This document shows, in pieces, positions 14,477-22,707 of a stretch of DNA of 64,000 nt. Source of the stretch: Pleodorina starrii (Eukaryota > Chlorophyta > Chlorophyceae > Chlamydomonadales > Volvocaceae). The notes below the pieces were generated by a model that did not search any database, had not been told where the DNA came from, and saw nothing but the letters and a program-made list of their open reading frames with translations. The position numbers were made by a program, and so were the translations under genes. Position 1 is the stretch's first letter. The number at the start of each line of letters is the position of its first letter. The stretch spans positions 43,856 through 107,855 of the forward strand of contig BRXU01000080.1 in the NCBI GenBank assembly GCA_030267565.1. The letters run 5' to 3'.

Positions 14477-16023
14477 TCGTGGCAAAGGCAGAGACACGCG
14501 GACAGCGCAACATCAGATGGATTGAACAGAACTGCCGTGTTCCCGAAGGTAAGAGTGCGGGCCAGCCGGTGCGGCTCATGTCATTCCAGAAAGATTTCAT
14601 CAAGGCTATGTATGATGCGCCACGCAGGATCCGTCGGGCGATCCTGTCGATGGGCCGCAAAAACGGAAAAACGGCCCTGATTGCGATGCTTCTGCTTCTG
14701 CATCTCTGCGGACCGGAAAGCGTAATGAACGGCCAGTTGTATTCTACCGCGCAGAGCCGCGAACAAGCCGCCATCGTATATAACCTTGCGGTGAAAATGA
14801 TCCTGATGAACCCGAGGCTGGAAGCATTCGTGACAGTCCGAGAGACGCGGAAGGAGCTTGCATGTCCGCGTCGCGGCACTCTCTATCGCGCACTGTCAAA
14901 GGAGTCGAAAAGCGCGCTTGGATACTCGCCCTCATTCGCTATTCACGACGAACTCGGCCAAGTCCGGGGGCCTCGATCCGCGCTTTACGAGGCAGTGGAG
15001 ACCGGCGCCGGCGCCCAGGAAGCCCCCTTGTCGATCATCATCAGCACGCAGGCGGCCACCGACTCCGACCTTCTATCCGTCCTCATCGACGACGCACTTT
15101 CGGTAGAGGATTCCGACACCGTTTGTGTGGTCCACACGGCTCCAGAAGACATGGATCCGTTCAGTGAAGATGCTCTACGGGCTGCAAATCCTGCGTTTGG
15201 GATCTTCCAGAACGCTGATGTCACGAAGGCTACTGCTGAAGATGCACGCCGGATGCCGTCCCGCGAAAGCGAATTTCGCAACCTGATCCTGAACCAGCGG
15301 GTCGAAGCAAAATCTCCTTTCATCGCGAAGGGCCTTTGGCTGGAGAACGCCGCAGCGCCGGAGCCGATAGACGGGGCCGACGTTTACTGCGGTCTGGATC
15401 TCTCTGCCGTATCGGACCTCACCGCCCTTGTGTCCGTCTATCGCAGGGGCTCGGCCGAGGGGTGGAGCGTCCGTTCCGACTTCTGGCTCCCGGAGCAAGG
15501 ACTTGTGGAGAAAGCCCGGAGTGATCGCGTTGTCTATGATGTATGGCACAAGGACGGCTTGCTAAATGCCGTGCCTGGCCGCGTCGTGGATTACGATTAC
15601 GTGGCAGCACAGGTTTACGCTTTGAGCCAACGCTGCAACATTAAGAAGATCGCGTTCGACAGATGGGGATTCAACTTCTTCAAGCCCGCACTCCTGCGTG
15701 CCGGTTTCACTGAAAAATGGATTGACGACACATTCGTCCAGTTTGGTCAGGGCTTCAAAGACATGTCGCCAGCCGTGAGATCTTTGGAAACGATGATCCT
15801 CAAGAATGAACTCCGGCACGGCGCGCACCCGATCCTCACGATGTGCATGGCGAATTCCAGGGTGATGAAGGATCCGGCAGGCAACCGGAAACTCACGAAA
15901 GACACGGGCTCCGCAAAGATTGATGGTGCCGTGGCGTTGGCTATGGCGTGCAGCATTATCGACGTCGCGGAAGAAGAAAGCACGGCATCCTATCTTGATG
16001 AAGATGATCTTATGGTTTTATGA
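14464..16023 (+). CDS. Terminase large subunit
   Basis: The DNA-packaging motor and nuclease, 519 residues, typical length. Walker A is GRKNGKT (64-70), the Walker B/catalytic carboxylate region is FAIHDELG (158-165), and a C-terminal RNase H-like nuclease follows (CGLDLSAVSDL with the metal-binding Asp near 318-324; KIDGAVALAMA near the end). It resembles large terminases of HK97-like siphophages. It overlaps the small subunit. Its stop overlaps the end of a convergent gene at 16018, which separates it from the portal gene. Confidence 0.93.
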   Translation: MGRLIVAKAETRGQRNIRWIEQNCRVPEGKSAGQPVRLMSFQKDFIKAMYDAPRRIRRAILSMGRKNGKTALIAMLLLLHLCGPESVMNGQLYSTAQSREQAAIVYNLAVKMILMNPRLEAFVTVRETRKELACPRRGTLYRALSKESKSALGYSPSFAIHDELGQVRGPRSALYEAVETGAGAQEAPLSIIISTQAATDSDLLSVLIDDALSVEDSDTVCVVHTAPEDMDPFSEDALRAANPAFGIFQNADVTKATAEDARRMPSRESEFRNLILNQRVEAKSPFIAKGLWLENAAAPEPIDGADVYCGLDLSAVSDLTALVSVYRRGSAEGWSVRSDFWLPEQGLVEKARSDRVVYDVWHKDGLLNAVPGRVVDYDYVAAQVYALSQRCNIKKIAFDRWGFNFFKPALLRAGFTEKWIDDTFVQFGQGFKDMSPAVRSLETMILKNELRHGAHPILTMCMANSRVMKDPAGNRKLTKDTGSAKIDGAVALAMACSIIDVAEEESTASYLDEDDLMVL

Positions 16024-16590
16024 TATTTCCTTTAACTCGTCGAAGTAAAACTTTCGATACGCGTTGTGCCGTTTTAGTGATCGACCCCGTTCCCGGCCGA
16101 AGAACGATTTTATAGGTCCCCTTGCTTCCGCCTTTACCTTTTCCCATTCTTCTTTAAGCAGAAACTGACAGTGTCGAACGAATCTGGCCTCTTCTGCACG
16201 ATATTTATCTGTGCTCTCCGCACTTTGAACCAGCCTTTCCATATGAACTATCAGGTTATGATCGATGCCACTTTTATCGGTGGGATTGAGCTGGAGCGTG
16301 ATGAGGGCAACAAGCCGGTCTGCCTCATATCGGTTTCTTTCTTCCATTTCCGCGGCATTGGCTGGCGGTTTCGTGAACCTCATCTCACCAATATAGATCT
16401 TGGAGCAAATCCCAAGTAGGTCGGCGATGTTTCCCCTCAATTTTTCGATCCATTTAGATCTCTCTGCTGTGACAGAGGAGATATATATTGTCCGCCGTGA
16501 AGCAGTGAACGCTACAACCGCGGATATTATTACTCCAATCAAAGCGATAAACGCCGGACCGAGGGTAGGGTAGTCTTGCATGAACTTCAT
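16018..16590 (-). CDS. Unknown membrane protein, antisense moron
   Basis: A 190-residue protein on the minus strand inside the plus-strand late operon. One clear membrane helix near the N-terminus (AFIALIGVIISAVVAFTA, residues about 14-32) is followed by a long charged helical cytoplasmic part (ERSKWIEKLRGNIADLLG, RHCQFLLKEEWEKVKAEARG). ATG 16590 has AGGGA seven bases upstream, better than the upstream in-frame ATGs. Its base composition is visibly more AT-rich than the neighbouring terminase and portal genes. An inverted single gene with different composition between terminase and portal is typical of a moron expressed from the lysogen. Superinfection exclusion is a possible job, unproven. 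Confidence 0.65.
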   Translation of the reverse strand: MKFMQDYPTLGPAFIALIGVIISAVVAFTASRRTIYISSVTAERSKWIEKLRGNIADLLGICSKIYIGEMRFTKPPANAAEMEERNRYEADRLVALITLQLNPTDKSGIDHNLIVHMERLVQSAESTDKYRAEEARFVRHCQFLLKEEWEKVKAEARGPIKSFFGRERGRSLKRHNAYRKFYFDELKEIS

Positions 16591-16690
16591 ATAAGCATCC
16601 CTGGGTGAAGCTAACTTAACCTCGCCCTTTGTATCACAAAGCACGAGTGTCGGAAGGGTAAACATTCTTTTGATCATTTTCCCGCAGGAC

Positions 16691-16720
16691 AGCCGAAAAC
16701 ATACCGCCCACGCGCAATAC
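16691..16720 (+). promoter_or_regulatory. Phage promoter-like module before the portal gene (P4)
   Basis: AGCCGA (16691-16696), 17 bases, GCAATAC (16714-16720), then AACGGTGAACGG. The last part is identical to the copy at 17996-18014. Confidence 0.65.
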
Positions 16721-16752
16721 AACGGTGAACGGTTAGCGCAGGGCATTATATT

Positions 16753-17985
16753 ATGGGCATTCTCAATTTATTCCAAAAGAAATCCGTCACGGCTTTCAGC
16801 AATGGTAGCCTCTCTTCAATTTTTAGTATCAATCGTGGAAAAGCGGGTGGCCCCGTAGATGTTGAGGGTGCCCTTGAAGTGAACGCTGTATTCGCAGCGG
16901 CAAGAGTTCTTGCAGAGGGCGTGGCCCAGATGCCCTGCCCACTTATTGAGGAAACCTTCATCAACGGTGAACTGCGGACACGAATTGCACGGGAGCATTG
17001 GGCCCACCGTCTTATCAATAAAAAACCGAATGCTTGGCAAACTCCGCATGAATTTAAAGAGGGGATGATTTTTTGCGCTGCGCTCGACAAGGGGGCGTTA
17101 GCGATCAAGGTTAAAGTCGGAAGAGAGGTTAGAGAACTTATCCCCGTTCCGCCCGCGGCGTGGAGTGTAGAGCAAAAATCAGACTTAACCGTTCTTTGGA
17201 AAGTAAGAATGCATGACGGGACGATTCAGTATTTCGGGAAAGACGACGTATTTACCTTCCGCGGCGTGAGCCTTGATGGCGTTGCTGCCATTCCAGCGTT
17301 TGCGAAGGCACGTCGGGCTATCGGTTTGACGCGTGCCCTCGAAGAACAGCAGGCGGATCTTGCGGAGAACGGCGGCAGGCCATCTGGAATCCTCTCCTTC
17401 AAGGGTGAGGTGACCAAAGATACGCGGGAGAAACTGCGGGTCACCTGGCAAAAAATGTTTGGGAGCGGCGGCCCTGGCGGCATCGCCGTTCTGGACCAAG
17501 ATGCGTCGTATCACCCGATGTCAGCAACTAACGCGGACTCACAGTTCATCGAAAATAGGCGCTTTCAGATCGAAGAGATTGCACGAGCTTTCCGCGTTCA
17601 GCCCACGATGCTTATGCAGTCCGATAAGGCCATGACATTCGCATCTGCGGAGCAGATCTTCAAAGTGCATGTGATCCACTCCTTGATGCCGTGGGCCGTC
17701 CGGTTTGAACAGGGCCTCAACAGAGACATCTTGGGTAGCGTCTCGAACATGCGATTTGATTTTGATGAGCGGGAACTGATGCGCGGTGATTATGCGTCGC
17801 AGGCCGATTATTACACCAAAGCCTTGGGCGCAGGTGGTCAGCCGGCATGGATGAGCACGAACGAAGTCCGTGAAGAGGTCGGACTAAATCCAATTAATGA
17901 AGATTGGGCCAAAACGCCGCAGCGCGGGGCTATGGGCGTTCAGGAATCCGTTGAAAAAACTTTACCCAATGACGCCGAAACCTGA
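16753..17985 (+). CDS. HK97-family portal protein
   Basis: A 410-residue protein of the HK97-type portal family, the ring through which DNA enters the head. Seen features are VNAVFAAARVLAEGVAQMP near residue 40, the beta-rich wing (DGTIQYFGKDDVFTFRG), the conserved RRAIGLTRALEEQQADLAENG region, SADAM-like middle replaced by SATNADSQFIENRRFQIEEIARAFRVQP, and an acidic C-terminus. The start ATG 16753 has AGGG upstream. Its end overlaps the next promoter-like module. Capsid, protease and portal are all of the same HK97 class. Confidence 0.93.
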   Translation: MGILNLFQKKSVTAFSNGSLSSIFSINRGKAGGPVDVEGALEVNAVFAAARVLAEGVAQMPCPLIEETFINGELRTRIAREHWAHRLINKKPNAWQTPHEFKEGMIFCAALDKGALAIKVKVGREVRELIPVPPAAWSVEQKSDLTVLWKVRMHDGTIQYFGKDDVFTFRGVSLDGVAAIPAFAKARRAIGLTRALEEQQADLAENGGRPSGILSFKGEVTKDTREKLRVTWQKMFGSGGPGGIAVLDQDASYHPMSATNADSQFIENRRFQIEEIARAFRVQPTMLMQSDKAMTFASAEQIFKVHVIHSLMPWAVRFEQGLNRDILGSVSNMRFDFDERELMRGDYASQADYYTKALGAGGQPAWMSTNEVREEVGLNPINEDWAKTPQRGAMGVQESVEKTLPNDAET

Positions 17986-18002
17986 TCAGGCACGCGCAAT
18001 AC
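17973..18002 (+). promoter_or_regulatory. Phage promoter-like module before the protease gene (P5)
   Basis: CGCCGA (17973-17978), 17 bases including the palindrome CCTGATCAGG, GCAATAC (17996-18002), then AACGGTGAACGG. The left half lies inside the last codons of the portal gene. Confidence 0.68.
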
Positions 18003-18030
18003 AACGGTGAACGGGCAGAGGACGGACTTC

Positions 18031-18657
18031 ATGGAACGCAAAAGCATCTCATTTAAAGCGCAGGGCGAGACTGGAAACCGGAAGGTTTCTGGATACGGCT
18101 CCGTTTTCGGTAATGTTGATCGTGGTAATGATGTCGTGATGCCCGGCGCTTTCGCAGAGTCTTTGGCATCCGGATTAATTCCGAAAATGCTATGGAATCA
18201 TCGATCCGATGAACTCTGCGGAGTCTGGGATGAGATCGCCGAAGACGCGAAAGGTCTTCGCGTTTCAGGCCGTGTCGCTGAAACCGTGCGCGGGAACGAT
18301 ATCTCCAAATTGCTGGATATCGGCGCACTTGATGCAATGTCCATTGGATATAAAACCGTTGAGGAACGATACGAAAACGACGTCCGTCTTATTGTGAAGG
18401 CGGAACTGTGGGAAATTTCCCTCGTCGTGTTCCCAATGAATACCGAAGCGACAATCGACGCGGTTAAGGCCGCCGAAATGTCGAAACGTGAACTCGAAGA
18501 GACCCTGCGGGACGCTGGATTCTCTCGTGCAGTCGCACAGAAGCTAATCGCTGGCGGCTACAACGCACTTTCTCTGGGTCGGGATGACCAAGAAACAAAG
18601 CGCGAAATCCTCGCACTGCTCAATGAGCGGAGCGTAATCCTGCAATCTCTCAAATAA
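18031..18657 (+). CDS. HK97-family prohead protease
   Basis: A 208-residue serine protease that removes scaffold from the prohead. Conserved parts of the family are GYGSVFGNVDRGNDVVMPGAF, WNHRSDELCGVWDEIAEDAKGLRVSG with the active His in WNH, LDAMSIGYK with the active Ser, and LWEISLVVFPMNTEA. ATG 18031 is chosen because AGAGGACGG precedes it and the family begins at this point; an earlier in-frame ATG at 18007 lies within the repeat module. The C-terminal helix may serve as a scaffold-like extension. Confidence 0.92.
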   Translation: MERKSISFKAQGETGNRKVSGYGSVFGNVDRGNDVVMPGAFAESLASGLIPKMLWNHRSDELCGVWDEIAEDAKGLRVSGRVAETVRGNDISKLLDIGALDAMSIGYKTVEERYENDVRLIVKAELWEISLVVFPMNTEATIDAVKAAEMSKRELEETLRDAGFSRAVAQKLIAGGYNALSLGRDDQETKREILALLNERSVILQSLK

Positions 18658-18672
18658 AGGAAGGTTTTGAGA

Positions 18673-19833
18673 ATGGACACTATTGAGTTTAAAAAGGTTC
18701 TTGAGGATCAAAATAAGACGCTTGAAGCGATGCGCTCGGAAAAGGGTGCGGATGCTGAAAAGATGGCAAAGATGCAAGCCGATTTCGCACGGATCATTGA
18801 AGAGAAGTCTTCAATCGAGACCCGTTTGGCGGAAGTCGAAAACAAAGCTGCTCGGCCGAACGGCCTTGCTAAGGCTGATGCTCCGGATGAGCACAAGAGT
18901 GCGTTTATCGATTACCTGCGTGATGCGCAGAACTCCAGTGCACGCTCTCGCGTGGATGCGGAACAGAAAGCGGCTCAAATCACCGTAGCGGGCACAGACG
19001 GCATTGCGATCCCGCGTGTCATCGCGTCCTCAATCCTTACGTCCCTGACCCACGTGAGCCCGATCCGCTCCCTCGCTACCGTCGTGAACGTTTCCACCAC
19101 GGACTACGTCGAGCAGATCGACATGGCTAACGGTGAGACCGAATGGGTTGGTGAGTTGGATGTGCGCAGCGACACCGCCGCGCCGGATCTCGGTCGGATC
19201 GTTCCCGCTTTCGGTGAGCAGCACGCCATCGTGACCGTTTCAACGCACGCGTTGCGGGACTCAAGCTTCAACCTCGAAGCTTGGCTGACGACTGCGTTTG
19301 CTCGTAAGTTTGCGCAGGGTGAGGGCAAGGCCTTTATCTCCGGAAACGGCGTGAATAAGCCAAAGGGTCTGTTGTCGGACGGCAATGGCTTCAGCACGGT
19401 GAAGACCGGCGCTGCGGGCGGGCTCGGCGCCAATCCCCATGATCGCCTGATGGCACTCTACTACGGTCTCGAAGGCGGATACCGCACGAACGCCGCGTGG
19501 GTGATGAACTCCGGCCTGATGGCTGGCCTCGCTACCCAGAAGGACGCGAACGGGGGCTACCTGTATCAGCCTTCACTAACTGCCGCCGGTTTCGACACAA
19601 TCCACGGCAAGCGCGTTGTGATCGCAGAGGACATGCCGGACATGGCCCCGAACTCTACGCCGATTGCCTTTGGTGATTTGTCTCTTGCTTACCTGATCGC
19701 GGACATCATGGGCATGAGCCTGATCGTGGATCCCTTCACGCGTGCTGGTTTTGTGAGATTCATCGCAGCCAAGCGTGTCGGTGGAACGCCCCGCGATAAA
19801 GCAGCGATGAAGTTCCTGAAAGTGGAAGCCTGA
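18673..19833 (+). CDS. HK97-family major capsid protein
   Basis: A 386-residue HK97-fold capsid subunit. Residues about 1-75 form the predicted coiled-coil delta domain that the protease would remove (KVLEDQNKTLEAMRSEKGAD, MQADFARIIEEKSSIETRLAEVE). The mature part starts with the N-arm and includes VSPIRSLATVVNVSTTDY, ALRDSSFNLEAWLTTAFARKFAQGEG, FISGNG and a C-terminal DPFTRAGFVRFIAAKRVGG, all usual for the family. ATG 18673 follows AAGGAAGG. The hairpin downstream probably helps keep this transcript abundant. Confidence 0.94.
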   Translation: MDTIEFKKVLEDQNKTLEAMRSEKGADAEKMAKMQADFARIIEEKSSIETRLAEVENKAARPNGLAKADAPDEHKSAFIDYLRDAQNSSARSRVDAEQKAAQITVAGTDGIAIPRVIASSILTSLTHVSPIRSLATVVNVSTTDYVEQIDMANGETEWVGELDVRSDTAAPDLGRIVPAFGEQHAIVTVSTHALRDSSFNLEAWLTTAFARKFAQGEGKAFISGNGVNKPKGLLSDGNGFSTVKTGAAGGLGANPHDRLMALYYGLEGGYRTNAAWVMNSGLMAGLATQKDANGGYLYQPSLTAAGFDTIHGKRVVIAEDMPDMAPNSTPIAFGDLSLAYLIADIMGMSLIVDPFTRAGFVRFIAAKRVGGTPRDKAAMKFLKVEA

Positions 19834-19840
19834 TAAAACG

Positions 19841-19860
19841 GCGGGGGCCACGGCCCCCGC
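19841..19860 (+). terminator. GC-rich hairpin after the capsid gene
   Basis: GCGGGGGCC-AC-GGCCCCCGC is a strong stem seven bases after the stop, without a T-run; likely an mRNA-stabilising hairpin or partial terminator. Confidence 0.5.
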
Positions 19861-19886
19861 CTTCACTCATTACGAACGGGTCTAAC

Positions 19887-20111
19887 ATGCAGAAACTAAA
19901 GGAAGATTTTCAGGTCGTATTCCCAGGGGAAGTGTATCCCCGTTCTTTGAAAGCAGGTGATGAAGTGTCTGATGAAATCGCGAAGATCGCCGCTGCGTGC
20001 GGTGTGCTGGAAGGCTCTGCCTCTCCGTCCACAACTCCCGCAAAGGGCCGGAAAGCGGCAAGCAAAGCCCCTGAAAACCAAGCGTCCAGCGCCGCTCCGG
20101 AGACCAAGTAA
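19887..20111 (+). CDS. Small head-region protein, unknown
   Basis: A 74-residue protein between capsid and connector genes. The first 50 residues (FQVVFPGEVYPRSLKAGDEVSDEIAKIAAACGV) look folded; the rest is a low-complexity Ala/Pro/Lys/Ser tail. Small proteins in this place occur in related alphaproteobacterial phages, but the role is unknown. The stop overlaps the next ATG by one base, so translation is coupled. Confidence 0.7.
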   Translation: MQKLKEDFQVVFPGEVYPRSLKAGDEVSDEIAKIAAACGVLEGSASPSTTPAKGRKAASKAPENQASSAAPETK

Positions 20112-20395
20112 TGATCCCGGTTGAGGACATCCGCTTTCATCTGCGCATCGACGCAACGGATGAGGATGATTATCTCCTCGCCCTGCGTGATGCTGCCCTC
20201 GAATACATCGAGAAGATGACCGGGCAGATTGCCTCTGCTCCGGATTACCCCCTCACACTCCGCCACGCGGCCCTTCTCCTGATCGGCGCTTGGTATGCAA
20301 ACCGCGAAGCCGTGGCAGACGGTGCCAAGGTTCAGGTTCCCCTCGCGTTTGAGATGCTGATTAACCTGAATCGCCCTGCAGAAGGGCTGATCTGA
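20111..20395 (+). CDS. Head-tail connector, gp6-like
   Basis: A 94-residue, all-helical protein of the HK97 gp6-like connector family, which docks below the portal. Signature features are FHLRIDATDEDDYLLALRDAALEYIEKMTG and LRHAALLLIGAWYANREAV. One-base overlaps with both neighbours show tight translational coupling. Confidence 0.87.
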   Translation: MIPVEDIRFHLRIDATDEDDYLLALRDAALEYIEKMTGQIASAPDYPLTLRHAALLLIGAWYANREAVADGAKVQVPLAFEMLINLNRPAEGLI

Positions 20396-20715
20396 TGACG
20401 GGGGCGGGTGATCTCGACCGCCGCATCACCGTCCAGCGCTCCGTGCTGGTCGATAACGGCTATGAGGAGAAGCCCCAATGGGCGGATCTCACGACGCTCT
20501 GGGCGTCCCACACCGCCGTTTCGGACGGTGAAAAATGGGCCGCAGGAGCCGTCCGCACGCAGATCACCGCCCGTTTCCGCGTCCGATATCGCCCTGACAT
20601 CACCACCAAGGACCGCGTCTCCTATGATGGGCGGGCTTACGACATCGTGGCTGTGAAGGAGATCGGCCGGCGGCAGTTCACGGAGATCACGGGGGGCCTG
20701 GCTGATGGGGAGTGA
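20395..20715 (+). CDS. Head closure / head-tail adaptor protein
   Basis: A 106-residue protein of the SPP1 gp16-like head closure family: LDRRITVQRSV, ADLTTLWASHTAVSDGEKWAA, ITARFRVRYRPDIT, DRVSYDGRAYDIVAVKEIGRR. These are the standard beta-rich motifs of stopper proteins that seal the filled head. It overlaps the next gene by 11 bases. Confidence 0.88.
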   Translation: MTGAGDLDRRITVQRSVLVDNGYEEKPQWADLTTLWASHTAVSDGEKWAAGAVRTQITARFRVRYRPDITTKDRVSYDGRAYDIVAVKEIGRRQFTEITGGLADGE

Positions 20716-21148
20716 GGTTAAAGGGCTAAAAGAACTCGAAGCGAAACTGGCGAAACTCTCGCAGGGGCACGGCAAGGGCGCGATGCGGAATGCTCTCCGC
20801 AAGGTTGCTAAACCGATTGCCAAGGCAGCGGAAGCCGCCGCTCCGGTGGCGTCGGGCGGGCTCAAAAAATCAATTAAGGTGTCCACGCGTCTCAACAAGA
20901 GCCAAGCCACGCAGCAGAAGCGCGAAGAGGGCAAGCATGCGGTTGATCTGTTCATCGGCGCCACGTCCCGCCACGGCGGCCTTGTCGAATTTGGCACAGA
21001 GAAGACTGCGCCTCAACCGTTTCTCGCCCCGGCGTGGGACGGTGGCAAAGATCAGTTATTCGCGGATCTTAAAACGGAGATGTGGAAGAACACGCTTTCC
21101 GCATTGAAGAAGAACGGGATCGAAACGGATGAGGGAGATGAAGAATAA
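20705..21148 (+). CDS. HK97 gp10-like tail completion protein
   Basis: A 147-residue protein. VKGLKELEAKLAKL, RNALRKVAKPIAKAAEAAAPVASGGLKKSIK and HGGLVEFGTEKTAPQPFLAPAWD are typical for the HK97 gp10 family, which sits at the head-tail junction. The tail is acidic. The stop overlaps the next start by one base. Confidence 0.9.
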   Translation: MGSEVKGLKELEAKLAKLSQGHGKGAMRNALRKVAKPIAKAAEAAAPVASGGLKKSIKVSTRLNKSQATQQKREEGKHAVDLFIGATSRHGGLVEFGTEKTAPQPFLAPAWDGGKDQLFADLKTEMWKNTLSALKKNGIETDEGDEE

Positions 21149-21495
21149 TGGAAAAAGAACTGCGTCTCCTGATTAAAGCGTTGAATCCGGGAATGCCGGT
21201 GAACTACGGCGTTAATCCCGAAAATACCGCATATCCGTCCGCCGTGATCAATGTAATTTCGGGTATGAACGGCCATAATATGAGTGGCCCCGATAAACTC
21301 AAGACTTCTCGCGTCCAGATTGATGTCTATGCAAGTGATTATGAGAGCCTCGTCGCTGCTCGTGATTCAGTGTGGGCGGGCGTTGATGGTTATGTGGGTG
21401 AAACGATCCTCGGGGCGTTCATTTCCGACGTCTCGAATGCTCCAGAAAATAACGTGCAGCGTTCTAAAATGACGTTTTTCATTCAGCATATTTAA
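21148..21495 (+). CDS. Tail completion protein, DUF3168-like
   Basis: A 115-residue protein matching the DUF3168 pattern: LLIKALNPGMPVNYGVNPENTAYPSAVINVISG at the start, then SRVQIDVYASDYESLVAARDSVW in the middle. Family members close the upper end of the siphophage tail. Position between gp10-like and tail tube genes agrees. Confidence 0.85.
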   Translation: MEKELRLLIKALNPGMPVNYGVNPENTAYPSAVINVISGMNGHNMSGPDKLKTSRVQIDVYASDYESLVAARDSVWAGVDGYVGETILGAFISDVSNAPENNVQRSKMTFFIQHI

Positions 21496-21527
21496 AAGAT
21501 ACCCGCCCGCATTTTTTATATCGGGCA

Positions 21528-21556
21528 CGCCGACACGATCCGATGCCGCGCAATAA
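21528..21556 (+). promoter_or_regulatory. Phage promoter-like module before the tail tube gene (P6)
   Basis: CGCCGA (21528-21533), 16 bases, GCAATAA (21550-21556), then CTGATTGAAGCGC. ACTGAT here can pair with ATCAGT at 21583-21588 beside the ribosome binding site of the tail tube gene. Confidence 0.66.
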
Positions 21557-21591
21557 CTGATTGAAGCGCAGCAAACTAAAGGATCAGTTAA

Positions 21592-22014
21592 ATGGCAGAA
21601 TCACAGGCACGGATCGGACTTGGCTCTAAGGCTTTCATTACGAGAGATCAGCCCGACGCAGTAAAATTTGAGTTGGCAGAAATCAAAGACATGAACTGGC
21701 CGTCTGCCGAGGCAGATGAGGTCGATGTGACCCATATGGCGTCACCGGGTGGGTTCAAGGAATTCATTCAGGGGCTGAAAGATTTAAGCACTACCACCCT
21801 CGCGATGAACTGGGTTCCGGGATCACCCACCCACACCCTGATCATGGAACTCTTCGCGTCTGGCGAAAAATTCACGCTTGAATTCTTGCTGGTCGGCGAG
21901 ACGCAAGGTGAGAAATTCCGTGCTTTCATTAAGGGTTATCCCCGCACTGCGCCCGTCGGAGAAGCAATCTCTGCCGAAGTGACATTCCGTATCGCCGGAA
22001 TCGTCGAAGAATAA
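21592..22014 (+). CDS. Major tail tube protein
   Basis: A 140-residue beta-rich protein in the place and size range of the tube subunit. ADEVDVTHMASPGGFKEFIQGLKD and FLLVGETQGEKFRAFIKGYPRTAPVGEAISAEVTFRIAG fit the tail tube family of siphophages (lambda V / TTP-like). Many copies stack around the tape measure. The start ATG 21592 follows AAAGGATC. It has its own promoter-like module, as expected for an abundant protein. Confidence 0.88.
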   Translation: MAESQARIGLGSKAFITRDQPDAVKFELAEIKDMNWPSAEADEVDVTHMASPGGFKEFIQGLKDLSTTTLAMNWVPGSPTHTLIMELFASGEKFTLEFLLVGETQGEKFRAFIKGYPRTAPVGEAISAEVTFRIAGIVEE

Positions 22015-22066
22015 GCGGGCTGCTTCGGCCGCCCATTTTCAGGACATCATTTAATAGGGAAGTATC

Positions 22067-22408
22067 ATGACAGCAGTAAATAAATTTCGCGGAGAAGTTC
22101 AAACGTCCACAGGCCACATGCTTGTTCTGGATTATAACGCGTTGGCCAATCTTGAACAGTTGACGGGGCGAAATGCGATTGAGGTCACCGAAGAGATCGA
22201 TCAAGGCACGGCTTCATTCACTGATCGGCGTTTCGCATTTCTCGCGTGCCTGCTCCGCCATTATCCACAGATGACGGTGATCGAGGCGGGCGATATCGCG
22301 TCGGAAGATCCAGGCGCTCTTAATCGTGCGGCCGAAGCTGCGGCCCCTGATGCAAGCCAAGTAGCAGAGAATTCCAGCACCAAGTCCCGCCAAAAAAAAG
22401 CGGGCTGA
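22067..22408 (+). CDS. Tail assembly chaperone, upstream frame (G-like)
   Basis: A 113-residue protein related to the GTA-family tail chaperones: FRGEVQTSTGHMLVLDYNALANLEQLTGRNAIEVTEEI and RFAFLACLLRHYP. The final codons run through AAAAAAAA. Most ribosomes would stop at TGA 22406-22408; some would slip back one base at 22393-22399 and make a longer protein (see next entry). This mirrors lambda gpG and gpGT, which coat the tape measure before tube assembly. Confidence 0.87.
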   Translation: MTAVNKFRGEVQTSTGHMLVLDYNALANLEQLTGRNAIEVTEEIDQGTASFTDRRFAFLACLLRHYPQMTVIEAGDIASEDPGALNRAAEAAAPDASQVAENSSTKSRQKKAG

Positions 22409-22707
22409 ACTTTGAAGAGACCTTCGCCGCGCATGTCGCGGCGGGGTTCTATCCCGACGACTTTTGGCGGTTAACGCCTCGGCAATATCTTTTGCAGATG
22501 GAAGCATTTGCTGCGCGGAGACAGAGGGAACATGACGACGCGGTGACCGTGGCTTGGCTCAACGCGGCTTTCACAAGAGCACAGAAACTCCCCAAGATTA
22601 AGGAATTTCTGCACCGGAAGGCTGCTGAAGCAGAGATCCCCGCAGAAGCGAAAGACGCACACATTGCGGTAATGGTCCGTGAAATGAAGAGAAGGTTTAA
22701 GCAATGA
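22393..22707 (+). CDS. Tail assembly chaperone extension made by -1 frameshift (T-like)
   Basis: The -1 frame after the slippery heptamer A-AAA-AAA (22393-22399) is open to TGA 22705-22707. It encodes LNFEETFAAHVAAGFYPDDFWRLTP, the FW-x-L-T-P signature of phage TAC_6-type chaperones. The conserved part begins before the first in-frame ATG (22492), so an independent start there would lose it; fusion by frameshift explains the arrangement. Its stop overlaps the tape measure ATG (ATGA). Confidence 0.82.
   Translation, partial: KKSGLNFEETFAAHVAAGFYPDDFWRLTPRQYLLQMEAFAARRQREHDDAVTVAWLNAAFTRAQKLPKIKEFLHRKAAEAEIPAEAKDAHIAVMVREMKRRFKQ

Noticed and set aside
22015..22066. A possible terminator between tail tube and chaperone genes.
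   Set aside because: Only a short imperfect GC stem without a T-run is visible.
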